64,000 nucleotides of DNA. Source: JBOGVZ01 sp050692985 (GTDB lineage: Bacteria > Actinomycetota > UBA4738 > CALAEC01). Each line of letters opens with the position of its first letter. Position 1 is the stretch's first letter. Below, one piece after another: positions 1-8,342 of this stretch. The notes beneath the pieces were generated by a model. It had not been told where the DNA came from. It did not search any database and saw nothing but the letters and a program-made list of their open reading frames with translations. The position numbers and the translations under genes are program-made. The stretch spans positions 62,001-126,000 of the forward strand of contig JBOGVZ010000061.1 in the NCBI GenBank assembly GCA_050692985.1. The letters are read 5' to 3'.

Positions 1-672
1 CAGCTCGTTCCATCCGAACTGGTCGGCGAGGTCCGCGTAGTCGAGCTCGACCGCCGAGCGGCCGTCGAACCGGGAGAGCCACTCGTCTAGGTCCTGGACG
101 ATCTCCCCCACCTGCTCCAGGTCGCCCGAGCGAAGCACGCGGACCGCCCGGGAGGCTCGGGCCCTGGCATCCTGGATCGAGGTCCAGTAGGAGAGGCGGA
201 ACCCACCGTCTTCCCGCTCCTCCAGCCGGCGCTCGGTGGCGGAGAACAGCGCGAACCACCGGACCGGCACGTGCCAGTGGCTCTGGAGCATGGCGGGCAC
301 CGCCGACGGATCCCTGCGCCGGATCCGGGCAAGCTCCCTGGCCACCCGGCGGGCCTCGGCCTCGGGGACGAGGGCATCGGCCACCTCGACGGGCACGCTT
401 TCCCGCAGGGCCAGGAGGCTGGCCAGGACCCGCAGCCGCGTGCGCCACGGGCACACGTACCAGCGGCCGTCCACGAGCCGGATGTCCGCCCGGTACTCGT
501 CGGCGGTGAGCAGCCCCATGCGGCCCTGGAAGCTGGTGGGGCGCTCGCGGTACACGGGCGGGCCGGCTCGGCGGTGTCCCCCCTGGACGATGTACCGCTC
601 CCAGGAGAGGCGCTCCCCCTCGGGCACGGCCTCCAGCGGCTGGAACACGCGGAGGAACGCGGAGGCCACCAT
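1..672 (-). CDS. Hypothetical protein, 3' end outside the window
   Basis: The frame is open from an ATG at 672 to the left edge, giving 224 residues that begin MVASAFLRVFQ. It is rich in Arg, Trp and Glu, has no signal peptide or membrane segment, and reads as a normal high-GC actinobacterial protein. I do not recognise a domain. It is divergent from the dehydrogenase at 764, with about 90 bases between the two starts. An ATG at 680 opens a different frame that gives an Arg/Ser/Pro-rich shadow product, so 672 is preferred. Confidence 0.7.
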   Translation of the reverse strand, partial: MVASAFLRVFQPLEAVPEGERLSWERYIVQGGHRRAGPPVYRERPTSFQGRMGLLTADEYRADIRLVDGRWYVCPWRTRLRVLASLLALRESVPVEVADALVPEAEARRVARELARIRRRDPSAVPAMLQSHWHVPVRWFALFSATERRLEEREDGGFRLSYWTSIQDARARASRAVRVLRSGDLEQVGEIVQDLDEWLSRFDGRSAVELDYADLADQFGWNEL

Positions 673-713
673 GGACGCATGATAGCGCGGGGCTCGGGAG
701 GGGACCCCCGTGC

Positions 714-719
714 TATATT
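714..719 (+). promoter_or_regulatory. Candidate -10 box for the leucine/valine-type dehydrogenase
   Basis: TATATT is the only AT-rich hexamer in the short divergent spacer. No good -35 is visible 17 bases upstream. It places transcription start near 725, upstream of the GTG at 764, which argues against an in-frame start at 710. Confidence 0.4.
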
Positions 720-763
720 CGGCCCGCCACGCCGGTGGCGCTGACGAGGGAGTCGGGCACCCC

Positions 764-1858
764 GTGGGGGTATTCGCCGAGCTACGAGATCAGTACGAAC
801 AGGTCGTGTTCTTCCACGACCCGCCATCGGGCCTGCGGGCCATCGTGGCCATCCACTCGACAGCCCTGGGCCCCGCGCTGGGCGGCACACGGTTCTATCC
901 CTTCGCCTCCGAGGAGGACGCCCTCCGCGACGTGCTCCGGCTGGCCAGGGGGATGACCTACAAGGCGGCCGCCGCCGGGCTCGACCTCGGCGGCGGCAAG
1001 GCCGTGATCATCGGCGACCCCAAGCGCGACAAGTCCGAGCATCTGTTCCGCGCCTACGGCCGGTTCATCGAGTCCCTGGGCGGCCGGTACATCACCGCCG
1101 AGGACGTGGGGACCTCCCGGGAGGACATGGACGTCCTGCGCCGGGAGACCTCGTGGGTCACCGGCGTGTCGAAGCGCCTGGGAGGCTCCGGTGACCCCTC
1201 CCCCGTCACTGCCTACGGGGTGTACCAGGGCCTGCGGGCGTGCGCCGAGGAAGCGCTGCGGACCTCATCCCTCGAAGGCGTCCGGATCGTGGTCCAGGGT
1301 GTGGGGAAGGTGGGGTACCACCTGGTGAAGCACCTGGCCGAAGCGGGCGCCGTGCTGACCGTGGCCGACGTGGACGTCGACGCCGTGGCCCGGGTGGTGA
1401 GGGAGTTCGGGGTGGAGACCACCGAGCCGGACAAGTCCCACGCCCTCGAGTGCGACATCTTCGCCCCCTCCGCGCTGGGTGGGGTCATCCGGGACGACAC
1501 GCTGCCGGACCTCAAGTGCGCCGTGGTGGCCGGCGCCGCCAACAACCAGCTCGAGCGGCCCGAGCACGGCGAGGCCCTGGCGGAGATGGGGATCCTGTAC
1601 GCCCCGGACTTCGTGATCAACGCCGGCGGCCTGATCAACGTGGCCGACGAGCTGATCGGCTACGACCGCGACCGGGCCATGGCGAAGGTGGAGGGGATCT
1701 ACCGCACGCTGCGAGAAGTGTTCCTGCTGGCGCGCACCGAGGGGATCACCACCGCTGCGGCGGCCACCCGCCTGGCCGAGGAGCGGATGGCCGGCGTCGG
1801 CCGGGTGCGCATGCTGTGGCTCCCCGCCCAGCACCGCCCCACGATCGGCCGGCGATAG
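764..1858 (+). CDS. Leucine/valine-type (Glu/Leu/Phe/Val) dehydrogenase
   Basis: It is an NAD-dependent amino-acid dehydrogenase that oxidatively deaminates branched-chain (or aromatic) amino acids to 2-oxoacids and ammonia. The 364-residue product from GTG 764 has the family hallmarks: a GGGK motif with the catalytic Lys near residue 79, matching Lys80 of leucine dehydrogenases, a GSGDPSP segment, and a Rossmann GVGKVG near 180-185. An in-frame start at 710 would precede the likely -10 box, while GTG 764 has a GAGGG Shine-Dalgarno about 13 bases upstream. The next genes encode a 2-oxoacid dehydrogenase, so together they would convert Leu, Val or Ile to acyl-CoA. Substrate choice among Leu, Val and Phe cannot be read from sequence. 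Confidence 0.9.
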   Translation: MGVFAELRDQYEQVVFFHDPPSGLRAIVAIHSTALGPALGGTRFYPFASEEDALRDVLRLARGMTYKAAAAGLDLGGGKAVIIGDPKRDKSEHLFRAYGRFIESLGGRYITAEDVGTSREDMDVLRRETSWVTGVSKRLGGSGDPSPVTAYGVYQGLRACAEEALRTSSLEGVRIVVQGVGKVGYHLVKHLAEAGAVLTVADVDVDAVARVVREFGVETTEPDKSHALECDIFAPSALGGVIRDDTLPDLKCAVVAGAANNQLERPEHGEALAEMGILYAPDFVINAGGLINVADELIGYDRDRAMAKVEGIYRTLREVFLLARTEGITTAAAATRLAEERMAGVGRVRMLWLPAQHRPTIGRR

Positions 1859-1884
1859 CCCCGGGAGGCCTGCGGCGCGCGTGC

Positions 1885-1914
1885 GATATCCTGTGGGCCC
1901 CCGGCACCTGGAGG
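1885..1914 (+). promoter_or_regulatory. -10-like TATCCT and GGAGG ribosome site for the bkd/pdh operon
   Basis: TATCCT lies at 1887-1892 in the 63-base gap after the dehydrogenase gene. GGAGG at 1910-1914 is seven bases before TTG 1922 and sixteen before ATG 1931, so it selects the TTG start. The operon may also receive read-through from the dehydrogenase gene. Confidence 0.4.
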
Positions 1915-1921
1915 TTCACGC

Positions 1922-2995
1922 TTGGACGAGATGACCACCGACGCCGTTCGCATCCTGGACCCCGACGGGACCGTGGTCGACGAGGCGGCCCGCAAGGGGC
2001 TGGACCTCGAGGACGAGGACCTCCGGTCCATGTACCGGTCCATGGCCATCACCCGCCGGGTGGACCTGGAGAGCACGGCCCTCCAGCGGCAGGGGGAGCT
2101 GGCCGTGTACCCGCCGCTGATCGGGCAAGAGGGCGCCCAGATCGGCAGCGCCTACGCCCTGGCCGAGCAGGACTTCGTGTTCCCGTCCTACCGCGAGGTG
2201 GGGGTGGCGGTGGTGCGGGGCATCGACCTCGTGGAGTACATGCACTTCCATCGGGGGACCCGGCATGGTGGGATCGTCGACCCGGTGGGCACGCGGTTCG
2301 CCGAGATCTCGGTGCCGGTGGGCAGCCAGCCGCTCCACGCCGTCGGATGGGCCATGGGAGCCAAGCTCGACGGCCGGGAGGCCTGCGCGATCACCTACTT
2401 CGGCGACGGGGCCACCTCCCAGGGGGACGTCCACGAGGCCTGCAACTTCGCCGGGGTGTTCCGGGCCCCGGTGGTGTTCTTCTGCCAGAACAACGCGTGG
2501 GCCATCTCGGTGCCGCTGGCCAAGCAGACCGCGGCGCCCATCTACCGAAAGGCCGAGGCGTACGGGTTCCCCGGGGTGCGGGTGGACGGCAACGACGTGC
2601 TGGCCTCGTACCTGGTCACGAGGGAGGCGCTGGAGCGGGCCCGCACCGAGCACCTCCCCACCCTCATCGAGGCCGTGACCTACCGGATGGGCCCCCACTC
2701 GACCGCCGACGACCGGACCCGCTACCAGCCCGAGCAGGAGATCGAGCGGTGGGGCACGTTCGACCCCATCGAGCGGTTCCGCAGGTTCCTGGAAGGCGAG
2801 GGCGTGACCGACGAGGCGTTCCTGGGGTCGGTGGAGGCCGAGGCCAAGGAGGTGGCCGCCACGGTGCGCAAGGGCATCCAGGGGGCTCCCCCGCGGCCGA
2901 TCGCCGAGATGTTCGAGTGGGTGTTCGAGGACCTGCCTCCCTACCTGGCCCGCCAGCGCGACGAGGTGCTGAGCTTCCTGGAGGACGAGGGCTGA
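1922..2995 (+). CDS. 2-oxoacid dehydrogenase E1 component, alpha subunit (probably branched-chain)
   Basis: This is the thiamine-diphosphate subunit that decarboxylates the 2-oxoacid, acting with E1beta and E2. The 357-aa protein carries the ThDP motif from GDG (161-163) to NN (190-191) and the MGPHSTADD loop typical of E1alpha near residue 255. It has the usual length of the family. The TTG start is chosen by its Shine-Dalgarno. Its stop overlaps the E1beta start by one base (TGATG), indicating translational coupling. The upstream leucine/valine-type dehydrogenase favours branched-chain oxoacids over pyruvate, but this is context, not proof. Confidence 0.9.
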   Translation: MDEMTTDAVRILDPDGTVVDEAARKGLDLEDEDLRSMYRSMAITRRVDLESTALQRQGELAVYPPLIGQEGAQIGSAYALAEQDFVFPSYREVGVAVVRGIDLVEYMHFHRGTRHGGIVDPVGTRFAEISVPVGSQPLHAVGWAMGAKLDGREACAITYFGDGATSQGDVHEACNFAGVFRAPVVFFCQNNAWAISVPLAKQTAAPIYRKAEAYGFPGVRVDGNDVLASYLVTREALERARTEHLPTLIEAVTYRMGPHSTADDRTRYQPEQEIERWGTFDPIERFRRFLEGEGVTDEAFLGSVEAEAKEVAATVRKGIQGAPPRPIAEMFEWVFEDLPPYLARQRDEVLSFLEDEG

Positions 2996-3969
2996 TGGCC
3001 GAGGTCACGATGGGCCAAGCCCTCAACGAGGCCCTCCGCCGCTCGCTCAAGGAGGACGACCGGGTGCTGGTGCTCGGCGAGGACGTCGGCAAGCTGGGCG
3101 GGGTGTTCCGGATCACCGACAAGCTCCAGGACGAGTTCGGCGAGGAGCGCGTGTTCGACACCCCCCTGGCCGAGTCCGGCATCATGGGCGTCTCGCTGGG
3201 ACTGGCGCTGGCCGGGTGGCGGCCGGTGGCCGAGATGCAGTTCGACGCGTTCTCCTACCCCGCCCTCGACCAGGTCATCTCCCACGTGGCCAAGTACCGG
3301 TTCCGCTCGGCCGACACCGTGAAGGTCCCGCTGGTGGTCCGCATCCCCGTGGGGGGAGGGATCGGGGCGGCCGAGCATCACTCCGAGAGCCCCGAGACCT
3401 ACTACGCCCACACCGCGGGGCTCAAGGTGGTGGTCCCCTCGACCCCGCTGGACGCCTTCAACCTGCTGGTGCGGTCGATCCGGGACCCCGACCCGGTGAT
3501 CTTCCTGGAGCCCAAGAGCCGGTACTGGTCGAAGGAGAGCGGCGACCTGGAGCCGAACGGGCTGCCCATCGGCGCGGCCCGCATCATCCGGGAGGGGTCG
3601 CACGGGACGCTGGTGGCGTGGGGCGGGATGGTGGCCCGGTGCCTCCAGGCCGCCGAGGCCGCGGCCGAGGACGGCGTGGAGCTCGAGGTCCTCGACCTCC
3701 GCTCGCTGGTGCCGCTCGACATCGAGGCCCTGGCGGGCTCCGCCCGGAAGACGGGACGGGTGGTGGTGGTGCACGAGGCCCCGATGACCGTGGGGTTCGG
3801 GGCCGAGGTGGTGGCCCGGGTGGTCGAGGACGCCTTCGACCACCTGGAGGCCCCCGTGCTCCGGGTCACCGGCTACGACCTCCCCTACCCGCCGGCCACG
3901 GTCGAGGAGCACTACCTCCCCAGCGTCGACCGCATCCTGGCGGCCGTCGAGAAGGTCCTGTCCCACTAG
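2995..3969 (+). CDS. 2-oxoacid dehydrogenase E1 component, beta subunit
   Basis: It forms the alpha2beta2 E1 heterotetramer with the preceding product and builds the other half of the ThDP site. The 324-aa product starts MAEVTMGQALNEAL and has the family's LGEDVGKLGGVFR and FDTPLAESG segments, a transketolase pyrimidine-binding domain in the first half and a transketolase C-terminal domain (VVHEAPMTVGFGAEV) in the second. The ATG overlaps the E1alpha stop, and the E2 gene begins two bases after its own stop. Longer in-frame extensions upstream run through E1alpha and are not real. Confidence 0.92.
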   Translation: MAEVTMGQALNEALRRSLKEDDRVLVLGEDVGKLGGVFRITDKLQDEFGEERVFDTPLAESGIMGVSLGLALAGWRPVAEMQFDAFSYPALDQVISHVAKYRFRSADTVKVPLVVRIPVGGGIGAAEHHSESPETYYAHTAGLKVVVPSTPLDAFNLLVRSIRDPDPVIFLEPKSRYWSKESGDLEPNGLPIGAARIIREGSHGTLVAWGGMVARCLQAAEAAAEDGVELEVLDLRSLVPLDIEALAGSARKTGRVVVVHEAPMTVGFGAEVVARVVEDAFDHLEAPVLRVTGYDLPYPPATVEEHYLPSVDRILAAVEKVLSH

Positions 3970-3971
3970 CC

Positions 3972-5255
3972 ATGGCCGAGCGGGTCTTCGACCTCCCGGA
4001 CCTGGGCGAAGGGCTGGAGGACGCCGAGCTCGTCGAGTGGAAGGTGGCCGAGGGCGACGCCGTCGAGCTGAACCAGCCTCTGGCCGACGTCAACACGGCC
4101 AAGGCCCTGGTGGAGCTCCCCTCGCCGTTCGAGGGGAAGATCGTCAAGCTCCACGCGGCAGCCGGGGACGTGGTCAAGGTGGGCGAGCCGCTGGTGACGT
4201 TCGACGTCGAGGCCGGTGCGGAGGAGCCCGCCGAGGCCCCCAAGCGCGAGGCCGTGCTGGTCGGCTACGGCGTGGACCAGGAGGCCGCCTCGAAGCGCCG
4301 GCGGCGCCTGCGGCCGCCCGGTGAGCGAACCGCCCCCGCGGCCCGGGCCGGGGCCGAGCCGGAGCCGGCACGGAAGGGGAAGGTCCAGGCAACCCCGCCG
4401 GTCCGGCGATTGGCCCGGGAACGGGGGGTGGACCTGACCACCGTCCGAGGCACCGGACGTGGAGGGCGCGTCACCCGCGAGGATGTCCTCCAGGCCTCGG
4501 AGGGAAGGGCCGAGCCCGTGGCGGCGACGGCGCCCGGCGCGCCGCCGGCCGCGGGCCCCGAGGAGGAGCGGGTGCCGGTGCGAGGCGTCCGCCGGCTGGT
4601 GGCCCAGAAGATGGCCCGGTCGTGGGCGGAGATCCCCCACGTGACCACGATGCACGACGCCGACGCCACCTGGGTCGACGCCCTCCGTCGGGAGCTCACC
4701 GAGGAAACGGGCGAGAAGGTCAGCGCCCTGGCCGTGGTGGTCCGGGCCCTGGTCGATGTGTGCAGGGAGCACCCCGGGCTGAACGCCTCCTGGGACGGCG
4801 ACGCCGGAGAGATCGTGCTCAAGCGCCGGTACCACGTGGGCGTCGCCGCCGACACGGAGCGGGGGCTGGTGGTCCCGGTGGTCCGGGACGCCGACCGCAA
4901 GGGCATCGTGACCCTGGCCCGGGAGATCGCCGAGGTGGTGGAGGCCACCCGCGCCGGCACGGCCACTCCCGAGCAGGTGACCGGGAGCACGATCACCGTC
5001 ACGAACTACGGCACGTTCGGCTCCCGGGCGGGGACGCCGATCATCAACCACCCCGAGGCGGCCATCCTGGGGCTGGGGGCCATCCGGCGGCAAGCCGTGG
5101 TCACGGACGGTCGGATCGAGGCCCGGCCGATGGTCACCCTGGCGCTGTCGTTCGACCACCGGATCATGGACGGGGCCGACGCCGACCGGGCGATGCGGGC
5201 CCTGGTGGACATCCTGGAGAGCCCCTTCCGGCTGGGCGCGCTGCCTCGGGGATGA
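3972..5255 (+). CDS. Dihydrolipoamide acyltransferase E2 of the 2-oxoacid dehydrogenase complex
   Basis: It transfers the acyl group from E1 to coenzyme A. The 427-aa protein has a single N-terminal lipoyl domain with the lipoylated Lys at about residue 44 in VNTAKALVEL, an Arg/Pro/Ala-rich linker, a peripheral-subunit-binding domain near 135-172 (PPVRRLARERGVDL), and a C-terminal catalytic domain with HRIMDG giving His396 and Asp400. The NTAKA lipoyl motif resembles branched-chain E2 more than pyruvate E2 (ETDKA). No E3 gene follows, so E3 must be supplied from elsewhere. Confidence 0.92.
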   Translation: MAERVFDLPDLGEGLEDAELVEWKVAEGDAVELNQPLADVNTAKALVELPSPFEGKIVKLHAAAGDVVKVGEPLVTFDVEAGAEEPAEAPKREAVLVGYGVDQEAASKRRRRLRPPGERTAPAARAGAEPEPARKGKVQATPPVRRLARERGVDLTTVRGTGRGGRVTREDVLQASEGRAEPVAATAPGAPPAAGPEEERVPVRGVRRLVAQKMARSWAEIPHVTTMHDADATWVDALRRELTEETGEKVSALAVVVRALVDVCREHPGLNASWDGDAGEIVLKRRYHVGVAADTERGLVVPVVRDADRKGIVTLAREIAEVVEATRAGTATPEQVTGSTITVTNYGTFGSRAGTPIINHPEAAILGLGAIRRQAVVTDGRIEARPMVTLALSFDHRIMDGADADRAMRALVDILESPFRLGALPRG

Positions 5256-5271
5256 GGCGCCCCCTGCCCTC

Positions 5272-6198
5272 ATGAAGATCATCTCCCTGCTGCCGTCGGC
5301 CACCGAGTTGGTCTACGCGCTCGGGCTGGGCGAGGACCTATCGGGGGTGACGTTCGAGTGCGATTACCCCGCCGAGGCGCGGACGAAGCCGGTCGTCTCC
5401 GACACCGCGCTGCCCACGGGCCGCCCCCTGACCTCATCGGAGATCGACGCCGAGGTCAAGGAGCGGATGGAGACCCGGCAGCCGCTCTACGTGCTGGATA
5501 CGGACCTGATCCGGCAGGTCGACCCCGACCTCATCCTGACCCAGGACCTGTGCCGCGTGTGCGCCGTGCCGGCCGGCCACGTGCAGGAGGCCCTGGACAA
5601 GCTGGGGTCCCGGGCCGAGGTGGTGTCGATGGACCCGAAGGACCTCGACGGCATCCTGGACTCGTTCCTGGAGGTGGGCCGGGCCACCGGCACCGAGACC
5701 CGGGCCAAGGAGCTGGTCGAGTCCCTGCGGGAGCGGATCGAGGAGGTCAAGCGGCGGGCGGCACGACTGCCCACGATCCGCACGTTCTGCATGGAGTGGC
5801 TGGAGCCACCGTTCGTGGGCGGGCACTGGATCCCGGAGATGGTGTCGCTGGCGGCCGGGGAGAACCTGCTGAGCGAGAAGGGCCAGCGGTCCCGGCAGGT
5901 CACCTGGCGGGAGGTGGCGAACGCCTCCCCCGAGGTCGTGGTGTTCATGCCGTGCGGCTACTACCTGGCCGAGGCGGAGGAGGAGGCGGTGCGCACCTAC
6001 GGGGCCCCGGAGTTCCGGGAGACCACCGCGTGCTCATCGGAGATGGTGTTCGCCACCGACGCCTCCTCGTACTTCTCCCGCCCGGGCCCCCGCATCGTGG
6101 ACGGCCTGGCGATCCTGGCCTGGGCCATCCACCCAGACGCCTTCCCCGAGCCCCCCGCGGGCACGATCACCCGCATCCCCCGTTTGAGCGGGACATAG
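5272..6198 (+). CDS. Cobalamin-binding-type periplasmic-binding-fold protein
   Basis: The 308-aa product begins MKIISLLPSATELVYALG and contains the TQDLCRVCAVP segment, both typical of the group annotated as cobalamin-binding proteins in the BtuF/FepB-like superfamily. Unlike true transport proteins it has no signal peptide or lipobox, which suggests a cytoplasmic role; no ABC transporter genes lie nearby. It starts 16 bases after the E2 gene and has only a weak Shine-Dalgarno (GAGG about 13 bases upstream), so it may be expressed from the same transcript. Ligand assignment is by family resemblance only. Confidence 0.75.
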   Translation: MKIISLLPSATELVYALGLGEDLSGVTFECDYPAEARTKPVVSDTALPTGRPLTSSEIDAEVKERMETRQPLYVLDTDLIRQVDPDLILTQDLCRVCAVPAGHVQEALDKLGSRAEVVSMDPKDLDGILDSFLEVGRATGTETRAKELVESLRERIEEVKRRAARLPTIRTFCMEWLEPPFVGGHWIPEMVSLAAGENLLSEKGQRSRQVTWREVANASPEVVVFMPCGYYLAEAEEEAVRTYGAPEFRETTACSSEMVFATDASSYFSRPGPRIVDGLAILAWAIHPDAFPEPPAGTITRIPRLSGT

Positions 6199-6306
6199 GA
6201 TGTACGGCGCGAGATTCGCCGCGGTGCCAGCTCCCTCAGGACTGTGGAGAATCATGGGGCTGAAGCCACATCCGACGCATGCCCATAGGCGGTCACTTGC
6301 GCTGCT
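6199..6306. other. Non-coding flank left of the insertion sequence
   Basis: About 110 bases separate the cobalamin-binding gene from the IS target duplication. I see no convincing ORF, hairpin plus T-run, or promoter here. The composition begins to drop in GC, so the edge of the island may lie in this stretch. Confidence 0.4.
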
Positions 6307-6315
6307 TGATGGACT
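6307..6315. repeat. Target-site duplication, left copy
   Basis: TGATGGACT here is identical to 7668-7676. The two copies immediately flank the inverted repeats of the insertion sequence, and nine bases is the duplication length known for the ISLre2 family. The perfect copies suggest that insertion is fairly recent or at least undisturbed at the ends. Confidence 0.8.
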
Positions 6316-6355
6316 CTAAGCGTTCCAACTTCCGCAGTCGGTCCTGAGGAACCGA
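6316..6355 (+). repeat. Left terminal inverted repeat of the IS
   Basis: Reading inward it contains GCGTTCC, then CCGCAG, an 8-base spacer and GAGGAACCGA. The right end has the same blocks with a 5-base spacer. Confidence 0.7.
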
Positions 6356-6445
6356 TAGATGGCTCTCCCTGACTTCCTGCCCCTCGGCTTTCCGAGGGGA
6401 TGGCAGCGAGGCCGGGTGGGACCTCGACCGCCTGCCAGATCGATC

Positions 6446-7575
6446 CTACCTGTCTGTCACCCCCCATCTCTCCGGCCACCGCTGGCAGAAGCGCCGGGCC
6501 TGGAGGGCGAGCTGGGCGTCCGCGCCCCGGCGGGTCCACCGCATCCCCCGGTGCTTCATGCGTCGGCCGACCAGCAGATCCTGGTGCTTCTCCACAACAC
6601 CGGTGCCGACGATCCGCATCCTGCCGCGGCGAAGGTGAGGGGGGATCCGGCGGATGCCGTGAAGGTCGGCGGCCACGCCCTCGAGGTAGCCGGCCAGCTC
6701 CATGGCCGCCGGGGCGGGGATCGCCCTCCACGACCCGCGGCGGAGCGTGCGGGCCAGGCCGGCCGGGTCCGAGAACGCCCGGCGGCACAGCCGCTCGTGG
6801 AGCCTGCGGTCACCGCCTGAGACCCACCAGGCGCGCTCGGCCACGTGGAAGTGGTCCACCTGGTGGACCGCTCCTGGGAAGTACCCCCGGAAGGTCTCCC
6901 CGAACTCATCGAGGCCATCGTGGCAGGCCAGCACCCAGCGCGCCTTGTGCAGCCCCACCTGGTGGAACCCCGCGGCCGCCAGCCCCTTTCCGAAGCGGTC
7001 CGCGTCCGCAGTGGTGGCGTAGCACCCCTTGTCGAGGAGCTTCCACCGCCGGTGCCGTCTGCCCCCGGCTCGGGCGGGGCCTCGCCGAGCTCGAACACCG
7101 AGTCGACCAGCTCTCCGTCCTCGGCCCGACACCGAGCTCCCTCGGAAAGAAGGATCCTCCAGCAGGACAGGTGGGAAAGCGGCTCGCCCGTCAGGCGCGA
7201 GGCGACCTCAGCCGCCTGGCGGTAGGGGAGGCGAAGGGCGAGGTCGCACACCGCTTCCCGCAGGGCCGGAGAGGCCTCCTTGGCGTCGAGCCCCAGAGCC
7301 CGGTCGAGGGGGCAGTAGCTGCCTGCGGGGGTCTTCACCCGGTAGCGCCAAAGGCGGACCCGTCCCACGGTCGTGGCCAGCCACCGCTCCTCGGTGCGCT
7401 GCTTGGCGCCCCCGGAGGCCGCGACGGTCTGCTCGTCGACCGCCCGGAGCGCCTCCCGGTACAGCTCCCTTGCGGCCCGCCGTCCTTCGGCGGCGATCTT
7501 CCTCTCGAGCTCGACGGGGTCGAGGCCCTCTTCCACCTCTACCCTCAGCTCCACCGCTACACTCACCTTGGGCAC
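6446..7575 (-). pseudogene. Frameshifted transposase of UPF0236/ISLre2 type
   Basis: Translation starts at GTG 7575 behind a strong AGGAGGTGA site. The N-terminal part (about 170 codons) has the family pattern: PLDRALGLDAKEASPALREA, YRQAAEVASRLTG and a first Asp in GADG. Near 7045 the frame must change by one base to continue into KLLDKGCYA, CHDGLDEFG and VDHFHVAERAWW, with RMKHRGMRW close to the end. In intact relatives several dozen residues separate the first Asp from the KLLDKGCYA-like part, so I infer an internal deletion as well as the frameshift. It ends at 6446. Confidence 0.75.
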
Positions 7576-7630
7576 GTGGTCTCACCTCCTGTTTCGCTTC
7601 AGGTCAAGGTGAGCCTACGTGCCCTTTCCT

Positions 7631-7667
7631 TCGGTTCCTCGGAAGCTGCGGCGGCGGGAACGCATCC
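7631..7667 (-). repeat. Right terminal inverted repeat of the IS
   Basis: On the minus strand it reads inward through GCGTTCC, CCGCAG and GAGGAACCGA, matching the left end. Confidence 0.7.
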
Positions 7668-7676
7668 TGATGGACT
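7668..7676. repeat. Target-site duplication, right copy
   Basis: TGATGGACT repeats the left copy at 6307-6315 exactly. Confidence 0.8.
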
Positions 7677-7683
7677 TGGGGAT

Positions 7684-7712
7684 TTGACTCTCCTTGTGCG
7701 GCACGCTAGTCT
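7684..7712 (+). promoter_or_regulatory. Sigma-70-type promoter of the mau-like operon
   Basis: TTGACT (7684-7689), a 17-base spacer and TAGTCT (7707-7712) make one of the best vegetative promoters in the window. Transcription would start near 7719, leaving a leader of about 100 bases before the MauE-like gene. The IS ends 17 bases upstream of this -35, so any upstream operator may have been displaced. Confidence 0.7.
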
Positions 7713-7822
7713 GCTCCCGCTTCAAGGAGGGTTGGGGTGGAATCGACCGAAGGCCCACACCTCGTTGTCCGCTCCGCTTGGTCATGCTTGCTAGCGTTTG
7801 AAGCACCTGCCGGACGCGCCCC

Positions 7823-8326
7823 ATGATGACAATCGGTGCGATCCTCTTTTGTGCCTTCTTCGCGCTGTCAGTGATGGGTAAGGTCGATGCCTGGCCTCAA
7901 TGGAGGGCAGCGGTTGACGCTTGGCGGCCGCATGCGATTCCGCTGCGCCTGCTAGCGGTAGGTATTCCCTCCGCTGAAGCTCTTGCCTTAATCCTGCTGG
8001 TCACCGCCCCGCGTGTCGGCATTCTGGCCGCGGCCGTCCTGCTGCTGCTCCTAGGCGTGGGCGTCCTTGCGTTGTCGCGCGCCCACCGCGGCAAAGCTTG
8101 TAACTGCTTCGGCAACCTCTCCAGAGCGAGAATAGGACCCGGTCTGGGGCTTCGGAACCTCGGGATCGCGGGAGCCGGTTTCTCTATCCACTCGTTCTCG
8201 GGGAGCATGGAGGTCCCGCCCTTTAGCTTGGTTGAGGGTCTGATCCTTGTGCTGGTAGCCACCTTGACGTTGTTGGTTCTTGAAGGCCGCAAGCTGTTCG
8301 GGCCCGCCAGGCGTCCGTCTACCTAG
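7823..8326 (+). CDS. MauE-like membrane protein
   Basis: The 167-aa product is a hydrophobic protein with about four membrane segments and the CNCFG motif characteristic of the MauE/DoxX-like family. MauE is needed with MauD for disulfide formation in the methylamine dehydrogenase light chain, probably by passing electrons to or from a thioredoxin-like partner. Two adjacent ATGs (7823, 7826) precede it with no clear Shine-Dalgarno. Its base composition is visibly lower in GC than the flanking housekeeping genes. It begins an operon with a MauD-like and a MauA-like gene, which supports the assignment. Confidence 0.75.
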   Translation: MMTIGAILFCAFFALSVMGKVDAWPQWRAAVDAWRPHAIPLRLLAVGIPSAEALALILLVTAPRVGILAAAVLLLLLGVGVLALSRAHRGKACNCFGNLSRARIGPGLGLRNLGIAGAGFSIHSFSGSMEVPPFSLVEGLILVLVATLTLLVLEGRKLFGPARRPST

Positions 8327-8342
8327 CCGAAGGAGAGCCCTA

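Larger units (their letters stand above)
6316..7667 (-). mobile_element. ISLre2-like insertion sequence (about 1.35 kb), degenerate
   Basis: The element is bounded by a perfect 9-bp direct repeat and by imperfect inverted repeats. Left end 6316-6355 and right end 7631-7667 share GCGTTCC, CCGCAG and GAGGAACCGA in the same order when read inward. It encodes one transposase on the minus strand that resembles the UPF0236/ISLre2 group but is frameshifted and seems to lack an internal segment, so the copy is probably immobile without help. ISKra4 is the main alternative family; the 9-bp duplication favours ISLre2. Its right end lies 17 bases before the -35 of the mau-like operon. Confidence 0.75.

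Noticed and set aside
87..890. Long minus-strand frame across the left end
   Set aside because: Its protein is Arg/Ser/Pro-rich; another minus-strand frame from ATG 672 gives a normal protein.
1240..2994. Long frame upstream of E1beta
   Set aside because: It is the shadow of the dehydrogenase and E1alpha genes; only the part from 2995 is real.
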